This document shows positions 6,036-12,697 of a stretch of 12,697 nt of DNA, in pieces. The stretch comes from Methylococcaceae bacterium (GTDB lineage: Bacteria; Pseudomonadota; Gammaproteobacteria; Methylococcales; Methylomonadaceae). A program made the translations under genes and the position numbers. The stretch spans positions 1 through 12,697 of the forward strand of contig RFQK01000025.1 in the NCBI GenBank assembly GCA_009925045.1, read 5' to 3'. The notes below the pieces were generated by a model. The model searched no databases, was not told the origin of the DNA, and saw only the letters and a list, made by a program, of their open reading frames with translations. The stretch's first letter is position 1. Each line of letters begins with the position of its first letter.

Positions 6036-7243
6036 TGATGGATGAAAACTTTGACATAGTCATCGCAGGTGGTGGACTGGTTGGTAATTGTCTGGCACTG
6101 GCGCTGAAAAATACTGGCTTGAAAATAGCCGTTATTGAGGCAAACAGTCGCCTTCAACAACAGCAATCAGGTGCCGGTGATCGTGCCTTGGCTTTGGGGG
6201 CGGGGACGGTCCAATTGCTCGAACAACTTGGTGTCTGGGCTGCCGTGGCTCATGTGGCTGCACCGATTAAGCAAATTCATGTTTCTGACCGAGGACATTT
6301 CGGTAAAACACGCTTATCGGCAAAACAACAGAATGTGGATGCTCTGGGATATGTGATTACCGCCCGAGCCTTGGAGCAGTCGGCAGCCGATCAACTTGCT
6401 GCATGCAACATCAACTACTTTTATGAAACCCGAGTCGCTGGTTTGATCAGCAGTGAAGAGGCTGTGTTCGTCAACTTGCGCACTCATGACGGTTCAACGA
6501 TTAATCTGACAGCTAAACTTTTGGTGGGTGCTGACGGGGGGCAATCTTCGGTCAGGCAACTACTCGGTATCGATCAGGTAGTGACTGAATACGGGCAAAC
6601 GGCTTTGGTGACCACTGTTCAATCGTCCTTGCCACATGATAATACCGCGTATGAGCGTTTTACGGCGTTTGGCCCTATGGCCTTGTTGCCCGTGGGTCCG
6701 CGGTTAATGGCCGTGGTCTGGACGCGTAGTCATGAACAAGCAGAGGCTTTAATGGCTGGTGGTGAAGCAGAGTTTTTGGACGAATTGCAGGCTTGTTTTG
6801 GTTATCGGTTGGGTGCGCTAAAGTTGGTTGCGCCCCGTAGAGCATTCCCCTTAAATTTGATTCGCGCTAAACAAATGTTGTCCGAGCGTGCGCTTATTAT
6901 CGGCAATGCTACCCATCAGTTACATCCGGTCGCTGGGCAGGGCTTTAATTTGAGTATTCGTGATGTGGCGGAATTAGCTGAAATGCTTATCCAGCAAAAC
7001 CAGTCCGGAGATATTGGTGATCCGGCTTTCTTGCAAGCCTACGCCAAACAACGTCAGGCCGATCATGATAAAACCATTGGCTTTACCAACAGTCTGGTGC
7101 ATTTGTTCTCGAATCAGAATTTAGCTCTGGCTGCATTACGCAATACAGGGCTCACTATGCTTGATCATCTGCCAACCCTTAAGCGTACGCTGGCCAAGCA
7201 TGCGATGGGTCTGGCCAGACGTTTGCCAGAAATGGGTGGCTAA
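6035..7243 (+). CDS. ubiH: 2-octaprenyl-6-methoxyphenol hydroxylase UbiH
   Basis: A 402-residue FAD monooxygenase of ubiquinone synthesis, which hydroxylates the aromatic ring of the quinone precursor. Three flavoprotein motifs are present: the Rossmann GGGLVG near residues 12-17, the GADGGQSSVR motif near 165-174, and GNATHQLHPVAGQGFNLSIRD near 290-310. The last is the UbiH form of the second FAD motif (GNAAxTLHPxAGQGFNLGLRD) and favours UbiH over UbiF or UbiI. The start ATG overlaps the pepP stop; a second ATG follows at once at 6038. The ygfB-pepP-ubiH order is the common gammaproteobacterial arrangement. In E. coli ubiI follows; here a lipoprotein gene takes that place. Confidence 0.92.
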   Translation: MMDENFDIVIAGGGLVGNCLALALKNTGLKIAVIEANSRLQQQQSGAGDRALALGAGTVQLLEQLGVWAAVAHVAAPIKQIHVSDRGHFGKTRLSAKQQNVDALGYVITARALEQSAADQLAACNINYFYETRVAGLISSEEAVFVNLRTHDGSTINLTAKLLVGADGGQSSVRQLLGIDQVVTEYGQTALVTTVQSSLPHDNTAYERFTAFGPMALLPVGPRLMAVVWTRSHEQAEALMAGGEAEFLDELQACFGYRLGALKLVAPRRAFPLNLIRAKQMLSERALIIGNATHQLHPVAGQGFNLSIRDVAELAEMLIQQNQSGDIGDPAFLQAYAKQRQADHDKTIGFTNSLVHLFSNQNLALAALRNTGLTMLDHLPTLKRTLAKHAMGLARRLPEMGG

Positions 7244-7246
7244 GCA

Positions 7247-7737
7247 ATGAAAAAATATGTTTTGATTTTGAGTCTGTTACTGATGGCTTGTAGTCAAGAC
7301 AAGCCGACGGCATTGAGTAAGCCTGAGGCGATTCAACGCTATGAGCGTGAAGTGGTTTTACACGGCAGTGTTAGTCTTAACGGCGCATCGGCTAAGACCG
7401 GTAAAGTAGAGGCGAGGCTAGCGAATGGTGATTTATTAGCCGAATATCAATTGGATAATTCATCACGATATCGATTAACCATATTCTGAGTTATTCCCCC
7501 TCTGAGACGACTAAAGACGGGGAGCGATTGATTAGTGTTGTGGTGCAAACCAGTCTTTATCAATACGACATTAATCCCCTCACAACTGCGATTGCTGCCA
7601 AGGCGATGGCCTTGGGGGGGTACAGTTCAAAAAATCTGATCCAGGCTGCTGCGGATAGTGTTCATGTCCCCGATGCCAATAAAACCACAGCTGGGTTTCG
7701 TGGTGATCCTACGACGCAGTACGGTGGTTGGCATTAA
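7247..7737 (+). pseudogene. Small lipoprotein with C-terminal QYGGWH, frame disrupted
   Basis: Reads in two frames. The first (7247-7489) starts MKKYVLILSLLLMAC, a lipoprotein signal with Cys15 and Ser at +2 (outer-membrane sorting), then a beta-rich segment with VSLNGASAKTGKVEARLANG, like a carboxypeptidase-regulatory-type fold. It stops just after RYRLTIF. The second frame resumes at about 7487 with LSYSPSETTKDGERLISVVV, then PLTTAIAAKAMALGGYS and ends DPTTQYGGWH. The two halves make one plausible protein of about 160 residues, so a frameshifting loss near 7485-7490 is likely, perhaps of a few codons since the strand after RLTI seems short. It lies 3 bases after ubiH and may be the last gene of that operon. 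The function is unknown. Confidence 0.6.
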
Positions 7738-7868
7738 AAGGTCTTGCTTGATAGCAAAAAACATCAATATAAGCGAAAAAAACTCTTCACTTTTTTTCTA
7801 ATAAAGCGCTATTATTTCTTGAAATCATAAGCGATTTTGCTTTTGAAACTGATTTAATAAGGCTAGAC
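7738..7868 (+). promoter_or_regulatory. A/T-rich intergenic region with a possible promoter for the transglycosylase gene
   Basis: This 131-base gap is strongly A/T-rich with runs of A and T. The best promoter-like pair is TTCACT (7786-7791) and TATTAT (7810-7815), 18 bases apart. No strong terminator hairpin was seen after the lipoprotein gene. AAGG, about 7 bases before the ATG at 7869, serves as the ribosome binding site. Confidence 0.35.
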
Positions 7869-8924
7869 ATGAAACTGACTCATTTTCGTACCCCACTATT
7901 TAGCTCATTATTGGTGTTGATGGCGGCCTGTAGTACGACTTCGAATCGCGATAAAGTCGTAATGGTCAAGCCACAGCCCGTGCCTGTTACGCATTCCGGT
8001 TATGGGCCTACCACCTATTCAGGTGAATTTGCTAAACCCGCGGTGTTGGAGCCTGCTGTTGAATTCTGGCGTAAAACCTATGCTGTATGGCGTCGTTCTG
8101 AAGTAGCTATTCACGATGATCGCAATCTTGATGTGATTTATGAAGTAGTTACTTTGCCGGGTAATGTCGGTGAAGGTCTGACAAATCAGCAAAAAGATGT
8201 GATGAATCAACGTAAAGAGTTCTGGAAGGCGCAGTTGTCGGCGCTTGAGAATAAGGTACGTTATGGCGCTCCTTTGAACAGTAATGATCATCAGATTCTG
8301 GCGAAGATCGAAGCCTCGGGTAAACCATCGGCTAAATTCATTAATGGTGCGAGTGAGCGTGTTCGTAGTCAGCGCGGAACCCGTGAACGTTTTAAACGTG
8401 GCTTAGAAATTAGTGGTCGTTATGATTTGCAATTCAGGAAAATCTTTCGTGAAGCAGGGCTGCCAGAAGATTTAGCCTACTTGCCACATGTAGAATCGTC
8501 TTATCAATTGAATGCTAAATCGAGTGCTGGTGCAGTCGGTGTCTGGCAATTTACTAAAGTAGCGGCGCAGACTTTTATGCCGGGTCACGAAAGTGTTGAG
8601 CATCGCTCAGACCCTTTTCTGGCTGCCAATGGTGCGGCGCGTTATTTGAATCATGCCTATAGTAAGCTTGGCAATTGGCCGGCGGCGGTCACTTCTTACA
8701 ACCACGGTATCGGTGGTATGAAACGTGCTCAAAATACCATGGGTAGTGATTTTAATCGTATTGTTGATGAGTATGACGGACCTGCTTTTGGTTTTGCTTC
8801 ACGTAATTACTATGCACAATTTTTAGCAGCTCGTGAAATCGCTAGTAATCCGCATCAATATTTTAGCGAGGGTGTGGCTTACGAAGCACCCGTGTCTGCC
8901 AATCAATATTTAGCTTCACGTTAA
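7869..8924 (+). CDS. Outer-membrane lytic murein transglycosylase (MltD-like, SLT domain)
   Basis: A 351-residue lipoprotein that should cleave the glycan strands of peptidoglycan, forming 1,6-anhydromuramic ends. The signal peptide ends in a lipobox with Cys21 (LMAAC) and Ser at +2, predicting the outer membrane. Residues about 55-190 form a helical N-terminal region (VEFWRKTYAVW, VIYEVVTLPG). The SLT catalytic domain runs from about 195: LPHVESSY with Glu209 as probable catalytic acid, then SSAGAVGVWQFT, then AAVTSYNHGIGGM. No LysM repeats follow, unlike E. coli MltD, so the protein is a short family member. The start has AAGG at good spacing. The gene converges on glnD with a 30-base gap. 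Confidence 0.87.
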   Translation: MKLTHFRTPLFSSLLVLMAACSTTSNRDKVVMVKPQPVPVTHSGYGPTTYSGEFAKPAVLEPAVEFWRKTYAVWRRSEVAIHDDRNLDVIYEVVTLPGNVGEGLTNQQKDVMNQRKEFWKAQLSALENKVRYGAPLNSNDHQILAKIEASGKPSAKFINGASERVRSQRGTRERFKRGLEISGRYDLQFRKIFREAGLPEDLAYLPHVESSYQLNAKSSAGAVGVWQFTKVAAQTFMPGHESVEHRSDPFLAANGAARYLNHAYSKLGNWPAAVTSYNHGIGGMKRAQNTMGSDFNRIVDEYDGPAFGFASRNYYAQFLAAREIASNPHQYFSEGVAYEAPVSANQYLASR

Positions 8925-8932
8925 TCCTCTCG

Positions 8933-8968
8933 GCGCATTCTCTAAAGTGCAGACTTAGGCGAGTGCGC
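8933..8968. terminator. Possible bidirectional terminator between transglycosylase gene and glnD
   Basis: GCGCA-TT-CTC (8933-8942) can pair with GAG-TGCGC (8961-8968), leaving an 18-base loop that has a smaller internal stem. It is followed by TTAAAATTTT on the plus strand. It overlaps the last codons of glnD and sits in the convergent gap, where a shared terminator would be expected. The bulge and long loop make it weak. Confidence 0.3.
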
Positions 8969-11594
8969 TTAAAATTTTCTCACGCAGTTTTTCACGGCGA
9001 TCCGGATCTTCAATCGCTTTACCCATTTGGTCGCTAATATAAAACATATCTTCAGCTCGACTGCCTATGGTGGTGATTTTGGCGTCATGCAACTGGATAT
9101 TGAGTTCGCTAAATGCCTGGCCTATTGTGGATAACAAACCTGCTCTGTCGGTGGTGATAAGCTCTAAAGTCGTGAAGCGATGGTTAGGGTTATCCAAAAA
9201 GGTGAGCTTGGTTGTGATTGGAAAATGCTGGGCTTGGCGGGATTGTTTATAAATGTTGCGATTCACTTTTATCACCCCCTTATGCAACAGGTTTTGGCGC
9301 AAACTGTGGCTGATATGGATTTGTTGATGTAAATCGCTGATCGCTTCCCCAGATTGCTCAAGAACTTGAAAACTATTCAGTACGTATTGATCAGAGGTGG
9401 TGATGATTCGGGCATCTAAAATAGTCAGCCCCAGTTGATCCAAACTGGCTGTGCAGGTCGAGAAAATGCCCCGTTCATTTTTGGTGTACACAAAAATTTC
9501 TGCACTACCTCGGTGAGTCTGTGGCCGCAGTAACACCAGCGGCAGGTCAGCTTCATCGGATGCGGCAATCGCCAGGGTATGCCAGGTAATTTCATCGACT
9601 GAATAACGCAAAAAGTAATCGTCGCTCAGATGCTGCCAGGAGCGTTTGATGCTGGGCTGCGATAGACCGAGACGCATTAATTCTTTTTGTGCTTCTTTAA
9701 TATTGTCTTCGATGCGTTCAGAGCGTGCGATCGGATTATGTAAGCCACGGTGCAAGGCGTTATGGGCGGCAATATACAATTCCTTAAGTAAAGTATCTTT
9801 CCAAAAATTCCATAAACTGGGGTTGGTGGCACGAATATCAGCCACGGTTAGCAGGTATAAATGGTTCAACATTTCGATACTGCCGACCTTAAGCGCAAAA
9901 TCATGAATTACATCAGGGTCGCTGATGTCTTTGCGTTGTGCGGTCATCGACATTAACAGATGATTACGTACCAGCCAGCAGACGATCTTGGTGTCTTGAA
10001 CCGGAAGCTGGTGTTGATTGCAAAAATCGGCGGCAATCGTTTCCCCGAGTTGTGAATGGTCGCCACCACGGCCTTTGGCGATGTCATGAAATAAACCGGC
10101 AATATAAAGCACTTCGGGTTTATTGATCAGACGAAATATGGTGTTACAAAATGGCAATTCGGCTTCGTGCAAAGCTAGCGAAAAGCGTCTGAGATTGCGG
10201 ATCAAAAATAAGGTGTGCTGATCGACTGTGTAGATATGGAACAAGTCATACTGCATTCTGGAAACGATATTAGCAAAGTCTGCTAAATACGCAGGCAAAA
10301 TGCCATAGCGATTCATGCGTGTCAGTTGTTCAGTAAGCTGGCGCGGTGTTTTTAGTATCTCGAGAAATACTTGGTTGGCTTGGCTGTCATTCCGGAATGT
10401 ATCATCGATTTTATCCAGATTGTTACGCATTAACCGCAGTGTGCTGGCACGTATCCCTTTGAGTTCTGGATGGTTTTGTAAAAGCTGAAATAGCTCAAGC
10501 AAAGCCAAAGGCCGTTGTTCAAAAACTTGGTTGGTTCTGGCTTCTAAATAGCCATCAATTGAGAGAAAGTCTTCATTGATGGTGACGGGTTTGCGGCTGG
10601 AAGGATTGCTGACTAATTTTTCATTCATTAATTGCAGCAACATTTCGTTCAAGCGTTCAATGTCGAGTACAGTCTTGAAATAAAACTGCATAAAACGTTC
10701 AACATCGGGTTGCTGGTTTTGGTCCAAATAACCAAATTGACGGGCTAAATCTCTTTGATGATCAAACAACAAGCGATCTTCAGAATGATTGGTCAGAATA
10801 TGTAAGGCAAAGCGTAAGCGCCACAAAATATCCCGGGCCGCGATTAAGTTTTCGTATTCTGCGCGTGGCAGATAACCGTATTTAATCAAACCACGCAGGG
10901 TGTTGGATCGATAATGATGTTTAAAAACCCAGGAAATGATTTGTAAGTCACGTAAACCACCCGGACCCTCTTTGATATTGGGTTCCAGGTTGTATGCGGT
11001 ATCGTGATATTTGCGATGTCGTTGTTCCTGTTCTGCCACTTTTGCGGGGAAAAAAAGCTCTGATGGCCAAGGATTGCTTGCTGCCAGGGCCAAGCGTAGG
11101 CCTTCAAATAATTCAAAATTGCCACTAATCAGGCGGATTTCCAGTAAATTGGTGAATATAGTTTGTTCTTCACCTGCAACCTGAATGCAGTCGTCAATGC
11201 TACGTACGCTTTGTCCGGGTTTTAATCCTATATCCCAAAGGAAACGACTGAAACGGGCTAAATCATCCTGATTATGATCCCGGTTTTCAGGGGCTACAAT
11301 GATCAGAATGTCGATATCGGAGTGTGGAAAAAGCTCGCCACGGCCATAGCCACCGGTTGCGATGAGACTGGCATTGTGTAGATCCTTGCCTAAAAAGTGA
11401 TTCCAGCAACTTTTTAGCAGTTGATCAATAAAACCAGCCCTATGGCTTAATAAGCCAGAAACACCTTGATAAGGCCTGAATTGTTCGGTGAGATACAGGT
11501 TTTCATCGTGTATGCATTGTTTGAATGCATTGACAGGATGCTCGGTCTCAAAACAAGCCAGAAACGCCTGTTCAAGGCATTTAGCATGAGTCAT
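8955..11594 (-). CDS. glnD: PII uridylyltransferase / uridylyl-removing enzyme GlnD
   Basis: An 879-residue nitrogen sensor that adds UMP to PII protein when glutamine is low and removes it when glutamine is high. The nucleotidyltransferase motif [19 protein letters not shown] lies at residues 81-99, with both Asp residues of SDID. The linker has [13 protein letters not shown]. The HD phosphohydrolase domain is centred near 502 ([15 protein letters not shown]). Two ACT domains close the protein, at about 697-770 ([19 protein letters not shown]) and about 805-879 ([19 protein letters not shown]). The length is normal and no lesion is seen. The ATG at 11594 overlaps the map stop (ATGA), so the two are co-translated. 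No glnB or ammonium transporter gene is in view. Confidence 0.96.
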   Translation of the reverse strand: MTHAKCLEQAFLACFETEHPVNAFKQCIHDENLYLTEQFRPYQGVSGLLSHRAGFIDQLLKSCWNHFLGKDLHNASLIATGGYGRGELFPHSDIDILIIVAPENRDHNQDDLARFSRFLWDIGLKPGQSVRSIDDCIQVAGEEQTIFTNLLEIRLISGNFELFEGLRLALAASNPWPSELFFPAKVAEQEQRHRKYHDTAYNLEPNIKEGPGGLRDLQIISWVFKHHYRSNTLRGLIKYGYLPRAEYENLIAARDILWRLRFALHILTNHSEDRLLFDHQRDLARQFGYLDQNQQPDVERFMQFYFKTVLDIERLNEMLLQLMNEKLVSNPSSRKPVTINEDFLSIDGYLEARTNQVFEQRPLALLELFQLLQNHPELKGIRASTLRLMRNNLDKIDDTFRNDSQANQVFLEILKTPRQLTEQLTRMNRYGILPAYLADFANIVSRMQYDLFHIYTVDQHTLFLIRNLRRFSLALHEAELPFCNTIFRLINKPEVLYIAGLFHDIAKGRGGDHSQLGETIAADFCNQHQLPVQDTKIVCWLVRNHLLMSMTAQRKDISDPDVIHDFALKVGSIEMLNHLYLLTVADIRATNPSLWNFWKDTLLKELYIAAHNALHRGLHNPIARSERIEDNIKEAQKELMRLGLSQPSIKRSWQHLSDDYFLRYSVDEITWHTLAIAASDEADLPLVLLRPQTHRGSAEIFVYTKNERGIFSTCTASLDQLGLTILDARIITTSDQYVLNSFQVLEQSGEAISDLHQQIHISHSLRQNLLHKGVIKVNRNIYKQSRQAQHFPITTKLTFLDNPNHRFTTLELITTDRAGLLSTIGQAFSELNIQLHDAKITTIGSRAEDMFYISDQMGKAIEDPDRREKLREKILSALA

Positions 11595-12183
11595 AGTTCT
11601 TCCTGGCGCAGGGTCAGAACTTCGTAACCGGTTTCAGTGACCAGAATAGTATGCTCCCATTGCGCTGATAAACTTCTGTCTTTGGTGACAGCGGTCCAGC
11701 CGTCTGCCAGAATTTTCATGTGGCGTTTGCCAATATTGATCATAGGTTCAATGGTGAAAATCATGCCGGGTTTGATAACTGCGCCTTCGGGCATTGGCGG
11801 GTCACTTCAACCAAACGTTTGGCGTGCGGTGTGACATCGCCGATACAAAACATTTGGCTGGTATCACCGTGATAGCCATCTTTAATCACAGTAATATCAA
11901 CATTAACAATATCGCCATTTTTAAGCGCTTTGTCACTGGGAATGCCATGACAAATCTGTTGGTTTATTGATGTGCAAATGGACTTTGGAAACCCCCTATA
12001 ATTCAAAGGCGCGGGAATGGCTTTTTGAATATCGACAATATAGTCATGACATAGTTGGTCGAGTTGGTTAGTTGTAACGCCTGCTTTGACGTAAGGGGCA
12101 ATCATCTCGAGAACTTCTGCAGCCAATTTGCCGGCAATACGCATTTTCTCAATTTCTTCAGCATTCTTAATGACGATACTCAT
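11591..12183 (-). pseudogene. map: Methionine aminopeptidase type I, internal deletion
   Basis: MAP removes the initiator methionine from new proteins. The upstream frame (12183 to about 11797) gives residues 1-130, from MSIVIKNAEEIEKMRIAGKL to RLVEVTRQ. It includes His79 and the metal ligands Asp96 (VNVDITV) and Asp107 (HGDTS). The downstream frame (about 11795 to 11591) resumes at [21 protein letters not shown] and has the ligand Glu residues in FTIEP and SAQWEHT. Missing between them are about 60 residues, including the YCGHGIGRxFH segment that supplies the ligand His (171 in E. coli), and the frame changes. As written the product cannot be active. Because map is normally essential, an assembly error or a second copy elsewhere is likely. 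The frame can be extended beyond the ATG at 12183, but family alignment supports this start. Confidence 0.88.
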
Positions 12184-12215
12184 AGGATTTTTATAAAGGC
12201 TCAAAACAGACCTGC

Positions 12216-12243
12216 AGTCTATCAGAGTTAAGCTTGTTGTAAA
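12216..12243 (-). promoter_or_regulatory. map: Possible promoter of map-glnD
   Basis: On the minus strand TTTACA (12243-12238) and TAGACT (12221-12216) are separated by 16 bases, giving a leader of about 25-30 bases before the map ATG at 12183. It overlaps the -35 of the divergent rpsB promoter, so the two promoters may compete. The match is moderate. Confidence 0.35.
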
Positions 12244-12262
12244 CTGGGAATCATGGTATAAA
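12234..12262 (+). promoter_or_regulatory. rpsB: Probable rpsB promoter
   Basis: TTGTTG (12234-12239) and TATAAA (12257-12262) are spaced by 17 bases, with TGG just before the -10. The start site would be near 12269, giving a leader of about 137 bases, long enough to hold the folded region described at 12305-12373. Confidence 0.5.
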
Positions 12263-12304
12263 GCACGGCTAAACAAACTAATACTCACACTTATCGACAC
12301 GTTT

Positions 12305-12373
12305 GATGGGGTGCTGGTTATGAGAATAACCGGTCATCAATCGGGATAGGTGGAGGCCCAACCCAATAGCCGA
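12305..12373 (+). promoter_or_regulatory. rpsB: Structured rpsB leader, candidate S2 autoregulatory element
   Basis: The leader can fold into a stem CTGGTTAT/ATAACCGG (12314-12321 with 12326-12333) capped by a GAGA (GNRA) tetraloop. It is extended by GATG/CATC (12305-12308 with 12335-12338) across an internal loop. A second domain can close with TCGG (12341-12344) and CCGA (12370-12373), enclosing a G-rich then C-rich stretch (GGTGGAGGCCCAACCC). Gammaproteobacterial rpsB leaders are known to fold and to mediate repression by ribosomal protein S2. Identity with that element is inferred from position and folding only. Confidence 0.5.
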
Positions 12374-12405
12374 AACAAAATCGGTATTTTATTCAGGAGA
12401 TATAA

Positions 12406-12697
12406 ATGGCAGCAGTGTCAATGCGCGAAATGTTGGAAGCCGGTGTTCACTTTGGACATCAGACTCGTTACTGGAATCCTAAAATGGCACCTTTTTTATT
12501 TGGTGCTCGTAACAAAATCCACATTATCGACTTGGAACAAACACTTCCACTTTTCAATGATGCTATCAATTATTTGGGTCAAATGACTGCAAATAAAGGC
12601 ACAATTCTTTTTGTTGGTACCAAAAAAGCAGCGCGTAAAGCGGTTGCTGAACAAGCTACCCGTGCTGGCATGCCATACGTTAACCATCGTTGGTTAG
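12406..12697 (+). CDS. rpsB: 30S ribosomal protein S2 (N-terminal part, cut by window edge)
   Basis: The first 97 codons of S2, which binds the 30S head-body junction and is needed for S1 to join the subunit. The translation starts [20 protein letters not shown] and continues with [34 protein letters not shown] and VNHRWL, all typical of S2. A strong ribosome binding site AGGAGA (12395-12400) sits 5 bases before the ATG. The gene is divergent from map, the common arrangement in gammaproteobacteria, where tsf usually follows rpsB. Confidence 0.97.
   Translation, partial: MAAVSMREMLEAGVHFGHQTRYWNPKMAPFLFGARNKIHIIDLEQTLPLFNDAINYLGQMTANKGTILFVGTKKAARKAVAEQATRAGMPYVNHRWL

Noticed and set aside
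9485..9490. TGTACA in glnD as a further regulator site
   Set aside because: It is a single isolated copy within a conserved coding stretch, and about three copies are expected by chance in the window.
10886..11125. Minus-strand open frame inside glnD
   Set aside because: It is an off-frame shadow of the intact glnD gene, with no start signal or recognisable protein features.
12350..12586. Open frame on the plus strand over the rpsB start
   Set aside because: It is out of frame with rpsB, has no ribosome binding site, and rpsB has a strong one with clear S2 sequence.

Overview
The window is a piece of gammaproteobacterial chromosome with moderate G+C. Three things point to that group: the ygfB-pepP-ubiH cluster, zapA followed by a 6S RNA sequence, and divergent map and rpsB genes with glnD behind map. 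The genus cannot be fixed from the sequence. A methylotroph-like gammaproteobacterium is only an impression. No insertion sequence, phage gene, tRNA, rRNA or CRISPR array was seen.

Layout. (1) 1-2547, minus strand: a group 2 sigma-70 factor is followed 38 bases later by hflK and hflC (hflC runs off the left edge). (2) 2641-3540, plus strand: a LitR/CarH-type MerR regulator with an intact cobalamin-binding domain, divergent from the sigma gene. (3) 3541-4086, minus strand: a ZapB-like coiled-coil gene and zapA, running into the 3' half of a 6S RNA gene. (4) 4182-7737, plus strand: ygfB, pepP, ubiH and a small lipoprotein gene, closely packed. (5) 7869-8924, plus strand: a lipoprotein lytic transglycosylase. 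(6) 8955-12183, minus strand: map and glnD overlapping by ATGA. (7) 12234 to the right edge, plus strand: promoter, structured leader and first 97 codons of rpsB.

The most interesting part is the LitR-like regulator and sigma factor pair. The regulator keeps the residues that hold adenosylcobalamin in the CarH photoreceptor (W-x9-EH, ExHxxG, SxL). The sequence TGTACA occurs seven times in 2058-2849. One pair is spaced exactly 12 bases inside the sigma gene and another lies in the shared promoter region. This suggests a light- or B12-responsive regulator that controls itself and a sigma-hflK-hflC operon. The regulatory link is inference.

The second theme is damage. Four places show missing internal sequence in otherwise well-conserved genes: hflK near 1042, zapA/6S near 3620-3665, the lipoprotein gene near 7485, and map near 11796. 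The map lesion removes a catalytic histidine of a normally essential enzyme. Several such lesions in 12.7 kb suggest an assembly or consensus fault rather than biology, so these junctions should be checked before the proteins are interpreted.
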